A stretch of DNA of 64,000 nucleotides. It comes from Fructobacillus evanidus. GTDB lineage: Bacteria; Bacillota; Bacilli; Lactobacillales; Lactobacillaceae. The position numbers and the translations under genes are program-made. Below the pieces are notes generated by a model. It made no database searches and was not told where the DNA came from. It worked only from the letters and a program-made list of their open reading frames with translations. Every line of letters starts with the position of its first letter. Position 1 is the stretch's first letter. The stretch covers positions 62,001 through 126,000 of the forward strand of contig NZ_CAUZLM010000004.1 in the NCBI RefSeq assembly GCF_963580165.1, read 5' to 3'. Below, piece by piece: positions 8,759 to 16,352 of this stretch.

Positions 8759-8899
8759 TTAGAATTCGTTATAAATGAAGTGGCCCCCAGTGATACCGGA
8801 ATAGCCGTACAGATAAATCAAGGCTAAAATGATTAAAAAATAAGCCAGGGTTCTGACAATAAATGTCACCCAGGGCTTGCTTAGAAAACGCTTGAACAT
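8759..8899 (-). CDS. dltX: Teichoic acid D-Ala incorporation peptide DltX
   Basis: First gene of the dlt operon, a 46-residue peptide. It has a short basic N terminus, one membrane helix (TFIVRTLAYFLIILALIYLYGY) and the conserved C-terminal end ..HFIYNEF, which matches the family's F-I-Y-x-E-F terminus proposed to carry D-alanine outside the membrane. The open frame extends upstream to 9109, but the ATG at 8899 gives the family length and lies behind a GGGGG element; the extension would overlap the promoter region. Confidence 0.92.
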   Translation of the reverse strand: MFKRFLSKPWVTFIVRTLAYFLIILALIYLYGYSGITGGHFIYNEF

Positions 8900-8929
8900 C
8901 GCTTGACGCCCCCAAAATTGTTCGGTTAG

Positions 8930-8938
8930 TGTTATAAT
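8930..8938 (+). promoter_or_regulatory. Promoter of the 9.0-12.9 kb operon
   Basis: Extended -10 TGTTATAAT with no good -35. The predicted start is about 30 bp upstream of, and facing, the dlt start, so the two 5' ends overlap on opposite strands. Confidence 0.55.
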
Positions 8939-8962
8939 TATTGGCATATTACCAGTGATATC

Positions 8963-8989
8963 TAGTAAAACACTTTTACTATTATAGCA
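8963..8989 (-). promoter_or_regulatory. dlt promoter with palindrome at the start site
   Basis: On the minus strand an extended -10, TGCTATAAT (TATAAT at 8981-8986), with only weak -35 candidates (TTACAA at 15 bp). Directly downstream, where transcription should begin, TAGTAAAA-CAC-TTTTACTA (8963-8981) is a palindrome with 8-bp arms, placed like an operator. The binding protein is unknown. Confidence 0.6.
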
Positions 8990-9048
8990 CAATACCTTTT
9001 CTTGTAATACCACCCCAAATTGGGGGGGCAGTCTGGAGGCATCGTTAT

Positions 9049-10266
9049 ATGTTTGCAAAGATCCTAGCAAAGATTCAACAATGGGATCGAGCTTGGGTAG
9101 GTCTTTCACCTATCAAAAATCTTTTTTCTTCCTTTAAACACGTATTACCTTTGGTAATTATCGATGTTTATTGGCGTTTGATTACTCGATTATTCTTAGA
9201 CCCTGGCGCATTATTCGCCACGATTTTTCATTATAAAATTCACTTTTTTAATAATCCACAGATTTCCCAGGGAATCAGCAATGTCTTAGACTATCTGGTC
9301 GTCGCTTTCACAATCGCGCTTTGGACCAAAAAGTATTTAACGGAAAAGCTTTCCGACAAGCGCGATCCAATCTTGCCAGTCACCGTCAACTTTGGACTGG
9401 TCTTAGTTCAGACCTTCTCGACTGTTTCCAACCAAGGTCAATTAACCATTCACCTCGGGCTATGCCTACTCGTGGCCTATCTGATTAACCTCACTTATTT
9501 GGGGTTAACCAAGATTACAAAAGATCGATTGCAAGACATGGGCTTCACTTATCTGAGTTGGGCGGCCATCGTCTCGGTCATTGTCGTGACAGCCACCTCA
9601 TTCATGCCCAATATCGTGACCCAAGGAACCTACACCACCTTCTTCTCGTCTGATTTTTTCGCTCATTTCTATTCATTGGCGCTAGTAGCTGTATTGGCGC
9701 CCGTCCTGCTCGTCTTAGGAATCAGCATTCCCTTGGACTTATCAACTAGCGCAACCGATTTAGCCCAGGTGAACACAAACCTCAATGCCGTTTACCAATC
9801 AGTGATGGCCACCCTCCCACAGCCACAAAACCCTTATTCTGTTTTGACCGCTTCGGCCATGATTGGTGGCGTTGGGGCAACCTTGGGATTGGCACTTATC
9901 CTTATTTTTGCTAAAAGTAAACAGAACCGTCGCCTTGGCTTTTGGTCATTACTCCCAGCCTTGTTTGACAGCAATCGTATTTTAGCCTACGGCGTCCCTC
10001 TTTACTTCCGGCCACTAACATTGGTACCAATGATTTTAAGCTCCCTCTTTGGTTCACTTTCAGCCAGTGTGGCCATTAAACTTGATTTCGTCCGGCCGAC
10101 TGTCTTTAGTGCCCCCAGTGGTACACCCCACTTATTGCTTGGCTTTATGGCCAGTCAAACGCCCTGGCGGTCATTAGTCTTAGCCATCTTTGTCCTAATT
10201 GGTTCAATCTTGATTTATTGGCCATTTGTAAAGGACATGGTTAAAAAGGAGGCTAAGCATGGCTAA
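9049..10266 (+). CDS. PTS EIIC-like membrane protein with altered signature
   Basis: Polytopic membrane protein of 405 residues that resembles the lactose/cellobiose EIIC family in its C-terminal half: an MIGGVGATLGLAL segment, then SKQNRRLGFWSLLPALF, a GVPLYFRPLTLVPMI loop, and SGTPHLLLGFMASQ followed by W-R-S. In sugar-transporting EIICs the loop reads F-N-I-N-E-P-I/V; here it is LFDSNRILAYG, so the Asn-Glu-Pro and its substrate-binding Glu are gone. No EIIA or EIIB gene is nearby. CTGGAGGC precedes the ATG. It overlaps the next gene by 8 nt. A role outside sugar phosphotransfer, in the envelope, is an inference from context. Confidence 0.65.
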   Translation: MFAKILAKIQQWDRAWVGLSPIKNLFSSFKHVLPLVIIDVYWRLITRLFLDPGALFATIFHYKIHFFNNPQISQGISNVLDYLVVAFTIALWTKKYLTEKLSDKRDPILPVTVNFGLVLVQTFSTVSNQGQLTIHLGLCLLVAYLINLTYLGLTKITKDRLQDMGFTYLSWAAIVSVIVVTATSFMPNIVTQGTYTTFFSSDFFAHFYSLALVAVLAPVLLVLGISIPLDLSTSATDLAQVNTNLNAVYQSVMATLPQPQNPYSVLTASAMIGGVGATLGLALILIFAKSKQNRRLGFWSLLPALFDSNRILAYGVPLYFRPLTLVPMILSSLFGSLSASVAIKLDFVRPTVFSAPSGTPHLLLGFMASQTPWRSLVLAIFVLIGSILIYWPFVKDMVKKEAKHG

Positions 10267-11143
10267 AAGTACAAAATTCATGCTGTTCTTAACGGTATTG
10301 TTGACCGTTGTCATCGCCCTCTTTGGTCGTGTCTGGATGCTCTCCGAGCACCAAAATGACCGGGCCATTCAAAAATCGCGGATGGAACCCGTTATCTTTG
10401 TCCCCGGTTCGAGTGCGACTGTCAGACGGTTTGACGACCTCTTTGCTACCATTAATTCAGAAGACCGTGATAAGGGCACCCACTCTGTTTTGAAGGTCCA
10501 GGTCAATTACGATGGTAGCCTCACTTATTCCGGCCACGTTGATGGTTCTAACCGGCGACCCTTTATTGTTGTTGGCTTTGAACGTAACCAGGATGATTAT
10601 CCAACCATTCAAGCCGATTCTGAGTCCCTCTCAAAGGTCATGACCGACCTGCAATCCCGCTACCATTTCCGGAATTTCTCGGCCGTCGGTCATTCAAACG
10701 GTGGACTGATTTGGACCGATTATTTGGAAAACTATTATAGTTCAACCAACTTCCATATTCGGACGTTAATGACTCTAGGGACACCCTTCAACTTCTCAGA
10801 AACATCAACAACACGACAGACAACTATGCTTTCGGATATGATTGATGGCGCAAGTAGCCTACCAAGCGACTTGGTTGTCTACTCGGTTGCCGGTTCTGAG
10901 GATTACACGGATGATGGGACGGTCCCTGTTCAATCCGTTCTTTCTGGTAAGTACATTTTCCAAAAGAATGTTGCTAAATATACCCAAACGACTGTTTCAG
11001 GTGATAATGCTGGCCATTCAAAGTTGCCGGAAAACCCTGAAGTCATTAACCTCATTCGTGAACTTGTCTTACAGAATCCAAATGATGGGTCCAAACTAAC
11101 ACCAAAAAACGCCAAGAGTATTAGCGACGGCTTTAGCCGCTAA
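10259..11143 (+). CDS. DUF915 alpha/beta hydrolase, membrane-anchored
   Basis: Predicted cell-surface serine hydrolase, 294 residues. An N-terminal membrane segment (about residues 8-25) precedes an alpha/beta hydrolase fold: PVIFVPGSSAT (oxyanion strand-turn), nucleophile elbow GHSNGG (Ser about 145), LGTPFN, acid in TDDGTVPVQS and His in AGHSKLPEN. The elbow has Asn where most relatives have Met. DUF915 proteins are common in lactobacilli; substrates are not established. It overlaps the upstream EIIC-like gene and is followed 43 nt later by the TPM gene, so it belongs to a four-gene operon. Confidence 0.85.
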   Translation: MAKSTKFMLFLTVLLTVVIALFGRVWMLSEHQNDRAIQKSRMEPVIFVPGSSATVRRFDDLFATINSEDRDKGTHSVLKVQVNYDGSLTYSGHVDGSNRRPFIVVGFERNQDDYPTIQADSESLSKVMTDLQSRYHFRNFSAVGHSNGGLIWTDYLENYYSSTNFHIRTLMTLGTPFNFSETSTTRQTTMLSDMIDGASSLPSDLVVYSVAGSEDYTDDGTVPVQSVLSGKYIFQKNVAKYTQTTVSGDNAGHSKLPENPEVINLIRELVLQNPNDGSKLTPKNAKSISDGFSR

Positions 11144-11186
11144 TCGCTCATCAACTATTTTGCTTCATGAAATCGGAGGTCTCGTG

Positions 11187-12137
11187 ATGGCTTTGCTAAA
11201 AAATAAAATCGGGCTGGCCACCATTAGCTTACTGGCCCTCTTCTTCCTAGGATTTCACTTTCAAACAGCTCAGGCAGAAGACCCAAACAAAATTGAACCC
11301 AGCTCGAACTTTGTTGTGACTGATAATGCCAATGTGCTCTCAGAGCAAACCAAGCAGGTCATCTTAAAGCAAGAGCAAACGTTTAAGAAAACCAAAGAAC
11401 AGCCCCAAGTGGCGGTTCTAACCGTCAACAATACCGATGGCCAATCAATCCGCGACTTTACCAATGATTTAACTATGCGCTCGGTCTGGCACGCTGGTAA
11501 AAAGGGGCAAGACAATGGTGTCATTATTGTCTTTGCTAAGAACAACGGCCAAAATAACGTGCGTGTCGTGACCGGAACCGGCGTTGAATCCGTTTTGCCC
11601 GATGGTAAAATTTATCAGCTCCTGCAGGCTAACCAACAAGAGTTGAAATCTTCGGATCCGGCAGCCATCGATCGAGGGATTCGCAACCTCTTTTTACAAG
11701 TTGAAAAAACACTGCCAGCGACACCAACAAGTGGTAAGCAAAGTACCTCAACAACCAGTGCGGTGGTTGCTTTTGGCTTAGTCGCTATCCTGGCCCTCGT
11801 TATTTTCTTAGTTTGGTCTAAAATGCGTCGCTTTCAGGGTGGCAACACGTCTTATTATCGCGGTGGTACTGGCAATACAAGCTACTTCAATCAATCACCA
11901 AACGGCCCACACCGCGGGCACAGTTCAGGTCTAAATTGGTTCTTGGGAGGATTGTTGCTTTCAAACCTCTTCTCCGACCAAAGACGCCATTATGACGATG
12001 ACCACTACGATGATTTCGGTGGTGGCTTTGGTGGCGGATCCGATTTTGATGGATCTGACTTTGGCGGTTCGGACTTCGGTGGTGGGTCTGATTCCGGCGG
12101 CGGTGGCGACTTTGGCGGCGGCGGATCTGATTTTTAA
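11187..12137 (+). CDS. TPM-domain membrane protein (YgcG-like)
   Basis: Secreted, membrane-tethered protein of 316 residues. Order: signal peptide ending near AQAEDP, TPM domain (about 40-165, with VVTDNANVLS, AVLTVNNTDG and GQDNGVIIVFAKNN), a membrane helix (about 190-212), then a cytoplasmic or surface tail that becomes almost pure Gly/Ser/Asp/Phe, with GGGSDF-type repeats to the end. GGAGGT lies 6 nt before the ATG at 11187; an in-frame TTG at 11160 precedes the RBS and is rejected. TPM and LemA genes are often adjacent, as here. Confidence 0.9.
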   Translation: MALLKNKIGLATISLLALFFLGFHFQTAQAEDPNKIEPSSNFVVTDNANVLSEQTKQVILKQEQTFKKTKEQPQVAVLTVNNTDGQSIRDFTNDLTMRSVWHAGKKGQDNGVIIVFAKNNGQNNVRVVTGTGVESVLPDGKIYQLLQANQQELKSSDPAAIDRGIRNLFLQVEKTLPATPTSGKQSTSTTSAVVAFGLVAILALVIFLVWSKMRRFQGGNTSYYRGGTGNTSYFNQSPNGPHRGHSSGLNWFLGGLLLSNLFSDQRRHYDDDHYDDFGGGFGGGSDFDGSDFGGSDFGGGSDSGGGGDFGGGGSDF

Positions 12138-12223
12138 AAATCAGCTGCTCTTGTTTCAAAGTCTATTCCCCGCTACAATATTTCTAATAGCGTCAAGCTA
12201 AACAACGATAAAGGATACGAATC

Positions 12224-12850
12224 ATGACAATCATTAATGAACAGACGCCCTTTTACAAGAAACGCGGTTGGCAAATTACGGCGGTCATCGCCCTTGTCTT
12301 CATCATTCTCATTGGTGGCTTTATTTCTTCTGCCAACGGCCTGTCCCGCAAGGAACAGGATGTTGACGCCGCCACTGGTGGCATCCAAACTGCGTTGCAA
12401 AACCGCGCCGATTTAATTCCAAATCTGGTCAATGCTGTGAAGGGAGCCCAGGGACAAGAATCTGCCATTTACGGTAAGATTGCTGATGCCAGAACCCAGT
12501 ACAATCAAGCAAAGCAAAGCTATGCGAATGCCAATGATCAAGACCAAAAGACAACGGCCATGCAAAATCAGGACAAGGCTTTCAATCTGATGGTGTCGAC
12601 GATTAACGAAAACTATCCAGATCTGAAGTCTTCTGACCAAATCCAAACTCTGATGGTGCAACTAGAAGGTGTCAACAACCGTGTGACTTACGAACGTAAG
12701 GTTTATAACAAGGCTGTCCAAGAATACAATAACAAAGTTGTGTCATTCCCTAGTTCTTTGGTGGCATCTATGACAAATCATCATAAGTTCAACTACTTCA
12801 CCGCAGACAGTTCTGCCCAACAGAATCCAACTGTGAACTTCAGCAAATAA
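12224..12850 (+). CDS. lemA: LemA family protein
   Basis: 208 residues: short cytoplasmic N terminus, one membrane helix (about 17-36) and a long helical domain with the family hallmarks RADLIPNLVNAVKG and ENYPDLKSSDQIQTLMVQLEGVNNRVTYERKVYN, split here only by reading. The molecular role of LemA in bacteria is not settled; it usually travels with TPM-domain proteins, as in this operon. It ends 30 nt before a strong terminator, closing the operon. Confidence 0.95.
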   Translation: MTIINEQTPFYKKRGWQITAVIALVFIILIGGFISSANGLSRKEQDVDAATGGIQTALQNRADLIPNLVNAVKGAQGQESAIYGKIADARTQYNQAKQSYANANDQDQKTTAMQNQDKAFNLMVSTINENYPDLKSSDQIQTLMVQLEGVNNRVTYERKVYNKAVQEYNNKVVSFPSSLVASMTNHHKFNYFTADSSAQQNPTVNFSK

Positions 12851-12880
12851 GATTAATTAAAATTGAAGAAGACAGCAGAA

Positions 12881-12911
12881 AGCCCCAACCAGTAATGGTT
12901 GGGGCTATTTT
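12881..12911 (+). terminator. Terminator after lemA
   Basis: AGCCCCAACC, six-base loop, GGTTGGGGCT, then ATTTTGT. Perfect 10-bp stem. Confidence 0.9.
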
Positions 12912-13029
12912 GTCTCTCATAAAGAATACTATTATTATACAAGAACTTCGATAATCGAACAATCTTTTTGGCCATTTCTTTTATTTCATTTTCTTACATC
13001 TTTGTAAGTCAGTTTTTTTAACAGGAGAA

Positions 13030-13058
13030 TTGTTCTAATCTAATTTTAATGATAGACT
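13030..13058 (+). promoter_or_regulatory. Promoter of the AEC permease gene
   Basis: TTGTTC (13030-13035), 17-bp spacer, TAGACT (13053-13058), about 45 nt before the start codon. Confidence 0.5.
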
Positions 13059-13104
13059 AATAAATAAATCATTTGTCGCCACAAGTTGGCACTGGGAGGT
13101 ATAA

Positions 13105-14160
13105 ATGTCGATTAGCTCTGCTCTTGAAAAAACGCTTACCAACACTTCGATTATCGCTGCGATTATTGAAACCCTAGGAACCATTCTCTTAGGATTTTGG
13201 CTGCGCAAGCGGCAAACCCTTAGTCAGGATGCCGTCAAAACTTTGACGAGCATTACGATGACTGTGGCCCTCCCGCTCTTAGCTTTTACGGCCTTTCTAA
13301 CCCCATTAAATCATCAAACCCTCGTCCAAAGTATGGACGTGCTGATTTGGGGCTTGATTATTTATGTCATTTTGATTGTCACGATGCCCTTTTTATACGG
13401 TCGCTATGATAAAGATCAACGCGACGTTTTGGGTGTGTTAACAGCTTTTGGATCAACAACCTTTTTCGGGATGCCAATCGCCGGTGCCGTTTATGGTGCA
13501 AAAGGGATTATGTATGCCTCTGTTTTCAACATCGGCTATCGTGTCTTCTTATATTCTTACGCCTACATCAAAATGTCTGGCGAACAGCTACGCGGTGAGC
13601 ATATTAAAAAAATGCTTGTTAATCCGATTGTCATTGCCACCTTTCTTGGTCTGATCCTCTGGATTAGTCAAAACTGGATGCCACAAATCAGCGTCCACAG
13701 TGCTGGTCAAACCAGCCAGGTGGCCTTCTACCGCCTCGATGTGACGGTTCCTTGGCTCTTTGCCTGGATGAAACTATTAGCCGGTCTCGCTTCGCCACTA
13801 GCCTGGTTAGCCATTGGGGCTAACTTGGCTCAGATGCCCTTTACGGATGCCATTAAAAACCATACCGCTTGGTACTACTCCTTCAATAAGGTCATCATCG
13901 TCCCAATCATCATGGCTGCCATCGCCCTCTTGGCAAATGCTCTCCATGTCTTACCCGTAGACCAAGTGGCCATGGCGACAATGGTCATTATGATGGCGAC
14001 GCCCGTTGCCACCGTGGCGGTCAACTACGCCATGGCTTTCAACCATCAAAGTTTGTTAGCAGCCAACACCTCGCTGATTTCAACGATTTCAGCCACCGTG
14101 GTCTTACCACTTTGGATTATTATCGTGCAACTTTTGGGTGAATTGCCCGTCTTTAAATAG
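13105..14160 (+). CDS. AEC-family transporter (auxin efflux carrier type permease)
   Basis: Ten-helix permease of 351 residues. Two five-helix halves are recognisable: the first contains LGFWLRKR and the conserved TVALPLLAFTAF segment, the second starts near WLAIGANL and ends with TPVATVAVNYAMAF and a final hydrophobic helix. Bacterial members move malate, other organic acids or unknown anions by secondary transport; the substrate cannot be told from sequence. GGGAGG precedes the ATG. It stands alone between terminators, with its own promoter. Confidence 0.85.
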   Translation: MSISSALEKTLTNTSIIAAIIETLGTILLGFWLRKRQTLSQDAVKTLTSITMTVALPLLAFTAFLTPLNHQTLVQSMDVLIWGLIIYVILIVTMPFLYGRYDKDQRDVLGVLTAFGSTTFFGMPIAGAVYGAKGIMYASVFNIGYRVFLYSYAYIKMSGEQLRGEHIKKMLVNPIVIATFLGLILWISQNWMPQISVHSAGQTSQVAFYRLDVTVPWLFAWMKLLAGLASPLAWLAIGANLAQMPFTDAIKNHTAWYYSFNKVIIVPIIMAAIALLANALHVLPVDQVAMATMVIMMATPVATVAVNYAMAFNHQSLLAANTSLISTISATVVLPLWIIIVQLLGELPVFK

Positions 14161-14319
14161 CACATCGATATAGGTGAACAATCATAGTCGGTCACCGAAC
14201 GAATTTGCTTTGGCCATTGCCCCTACCAGAGGATTGCAAGACCTGACCAGCAATAACCAGGCTGATTTTTCTAATTAAAATAAAAACAACAGGTTGGCCA
14301 GATTGTCTCTTTTTCAATC

Positions 14320-14342
14320 GACCATTAGTCGGTATAATGGTC
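14320..14342 (+). promoter_or_regulatory. Promoter and inverted repeat before a small membrane gene
   Basis: GACCATTA-N7-TAATGGTC is a perfect inverted repeat with 8-bp arms. It encloses the -10 TATAAT (14333-14338); TTTTCA lies 16 bp upstream as a weak -35. The placement fits a repressor site. Confidence 0.5.
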
Positions 14343-14371
14343 ATTATTGAGGAGTTGAAAGGAGCCAAATC

Positions 14372-14554
14372 ATGGCCATTGTTGGATTACTCGTCGTTGC
14401 CTTTGCTTTATTAATTATCTTATTTGCGGCCGCTCACGGCTGGAAGCTGTTCCGTCAGGGAGATGCCAGCATGCTCCCGCTACTTGGAATTGCTGCCTTT
14501 CTTTTTCTAATCGGGCTCGTCTTTATTATTTATAACCTGATGACCCTTCATTAA
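14372..14554 (+). CDS. Small two-helix membrane protein
   Basis: 60 residues made of two hydrophobic helices (about 4-22 and 36-56) joined by a polar turn with GWKLFRQGDAS. AAAGGAG lies 8 nt before the ATG. It is a monocistronic unit with its own promoter, an inverted repeat over the -10 and a terminator shared with the convergent gene. I do not recognise a family. The clear transcription signals make it a real gene. Confidence 0.75.
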   Translation: MAIVGLLVVAFALLIILFAAAHGWKLFRQGDASMLPLLGIAAFLFLIGLVFIIYNLMTLH

Positions 14555-14600
14555 TTTAGGAAAATCAGATTCGAACTCGCTACGACCATCATACCTACTA

Positions 14601-14640
14601 AAAACGATAGTCACTGACCATTTGTCAGCGACTATCGTTT
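14601..14640. terminator. Bidirectional terminator
   Basis: An 18-bp stem (AAAACGATAGTC.. / ..GACTATCGTTTT, one mismatch) flanked by A and T runs. It serves both the small membrane gene and the convergent YdcF-type gene. Confidence 0.9.
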
Positions 14641-14641
14641 T

Positions 14642-15667
14642 TTAAAAGGCAATCATATACGCAAGAAAGGCTTCAACAACCAAAAGCAAAAAGGTAATTA
14701 AGCGGTAGTAAGAAAGGATGCCAACGTATTCTCGAATCAAGGCCGTTGGCAAAAAATACAAGGAAGTTGGAGCGCCAATTCCCTGGGCGGAAAAGCCAAT
14801 TCGCTTGGAATAAAGACTGGCCCGCATAACATGGTAATTACTGGTAGAAAAAAGAATCTGTGGCTGGCCAGTGTGGCCTGATTTTTGCCAGTCTGTCAAA
14901 ATCTTTTCCTTTGAAAACATAAAGTTCTCAAAGGTATTGCGCGACTGGTCCTCTAAGATAATATCTTCCACCGGCACACCAACTTCAAGCAGGTACGTTC
15001 TCATAGCATCGGCTTCAGATGTGCTTTCGTCAGATCCTCGTCCGCCGGAAACCACAAACTTTGGGCGTTTTCCTTCTGCGGCCTGACGATAATAGGTCAA
15101 GGCTCGATCCACCCGACTCTGGAGCAACGGCGTGACCCGACCATTATGGATATAGCTACCAAGGACAATGATGTAATCAGCCTTTTTCGTGGCCGGCAAT
15201 ACTTGGTACAAAAGCGAATAACCAAGATAGCTGAGAAAAAGCAAGAAGAATGTGTTGTAGACGAGCAGGCCAAGCACATAACAGAAGAACAGCCAGCGAC
15301 CATGGACTTCCCCAGTTAAAAAGAGTAGATAAAAATCAATACCCATCGTCACCGCCAAGAACAGGGCTAATTTAGCCGTAAAACTCTTTCCTTCCTTGTG
15401 AGAGATAATATTAGTGTTCCGTACCAACCAAAAAATAGCGAAGGCAATCACCACAATTGGCAACAAGATAACTAGAACATTCATCACTGGTATCTGCTTG
15501 TCTAAGACATAACCGGCCAGTTTCAAATAAAGCGCCATCACCGTCAGCAGTAATGAAAAAATCAATAAACTCCCAAAGATAAAGTTCCGCTTATCAATCA
15601 CAACCGCCGCAATGGCAACGACCACAAGTGCTAATAATAAATAAATTAATGGTGTCAGCATCAGCAT
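14642..15667 (-). CDS. YdcF-family (DUF218) membrane protein
   Basis: 341 residues. About seven N-terminal hydrophobic helices lead to a cytoplasmic or surface DUF218 domain (about 185-320) with the family landmarks ADYIIVLGSYI, VTPLLQSRVDRAL, VVSGGRGSDE, SEADAMRTYLLEVGVP, ILEDQSRNTFEN and STSNYHVMRA. Domain members include the envelope proteins SanA and ElyC. The ATG at 15667 lies 9 nt after AGAGG; a GTG at 15676 would abut that site. It is a single gene with a terminator on each side. Confidence 0.88.
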   Translation of the reverse strand: MLMLTPLIYLLLALVVVAIAAVVIDKRNFIFGSLLIFSLLLTVMALYLKLAGYVLDKQIPVMNVLVILLPIVVIAFAIFWLVRNTNIISHKEGKSFTAKLALFLAVTMGIDFYLLFLTGEVHGRWLFFCYVLGLLVYNTFFLLFLSYLGYSLLYQVLPATKKADYIIVLGSYIHNGRVTPLLQSRVDRALTYYRQAAEGKRPKFVVSGGRGSDESTSEADAMRTYLLEVGVPVEDIILEDQSRNTFENFMFSKEKILTDWQKSGHTGQPQILFSTSNYHVMRASLYSKRIGFSAQGIGAPTSLYFLPTALIREYVGILSYYRLITFLLLVVEAFLAYMIAF

Positions 15668-15728
15668 TCCAGCCACCCTCTTTACGGTTTTGTTTCAATT
15701 ATAACAGAAATTAACGATAAAATAGAAA

Positions 15729-15758
15729 AAGCACCCGGAAAGCAGAATCCGGGTGCTT
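15729..15758 (-). terminator. Terminator of exporter cassette 1
   Basis: AAGCACCCGG / CCGGGTGCTT stem, with a T-rich run on the minus strand. The stem and loop are closely matched by the terminator of cassette 2 (18668-18695). Confidence 0.9.
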
Positions 15759-15819
15759 GGAGAGAAGAATAAATTAAGCAGAAATGTATTTTTAAACGTA
15801 AGTTAACTTTAAGCGTAAG

Positions 15820-16350
15820 TTACTTGAGGACAACTTGCCAGTTAGCTGGCACTTCTAGAGTGTGAACTTCCTTGACCAAGTTATCTTCTTTATTTTGTTT
15901 GAACAACCACTTGTAAGTATCGTTCTTATAAACCCACTTTGTCGTTGTTGTCTTGACTTGGGCAGTTTGCACATCAGCCTTCCTGTAAGTAGCTGATTGC
16001 TTAACTGTTTTAACAATGTCACTCGTATCAGGAGCAAAGTGAGCAGATGCTTCCTTGTCCGTTGCTTGATCCTTATAAACCAGTACGTAGTCATCAGTAC
16101 CAATCTTCTTTGCAGCAGCCATACCGATTGGCATTTGAGCTGGTGCAGCGGAATAAACTTGCTTTGTAGCCACAGTCGTTTCCTTCTTCATCCCGTAATG
16201 AGAATCCATGTTAGCAGATAACAAGCCAATTGAAGCAATCATTGCTAACGTAAAGATTGTGCCGAAAATGGCCTTCAAAGCTTTGGATGAAATCAGGAAC
16301 CAACTAGCAGCAGCTAAGGCAACAAAAATCGGAATAATTACCAAAATCAT
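15820..16350 (-). CDS. DUF4811 membrane protein, cassette 1
   Basis: 176 residues. Two N-terminal membrane helices (about 2-21 and 27-47) precede an extracytoplasmic domain with YSAAPAQMPIGMAAAKKIG and a C-terminal TKWVYKND..WLFKQNKEDNLVKEVHTLEVP. This pattern matches DUF4811, a family I know only as a companion of MFS drug exporters in lactic acid bacteria. It starts 2 nt after the MFS stop. Its paralogue at 18754-19284 has the same length and is similar along the whole sequence. No biochemical function is known to me; an accessory role for the exporter is inferred. Confidence 0.85.
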   Translation of the reverse strand: MILVIIPIFVALAAASWFLISSKALKAIFGTIFTLAMIASIGLLSANMDSHYGMKKETTVATKQVYSAAPAQMPIGMAAAKKIGTDDYVLVYKDQATDKEASAHFAPDTSDIVKTVKQSATYRKADVQTAQVKTTTTKWVYKNDTYKWLFKQNKEDNLVKEVHTLEVPANWQVVLK

Positions 16351-16352
16351 GA

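Noticed and set aside
8759..9109. A 116-codon version of DltX
   Set aside because: The extension crosses the dlt promoter and the divergent gene's start; the 46-residue form matches the family.
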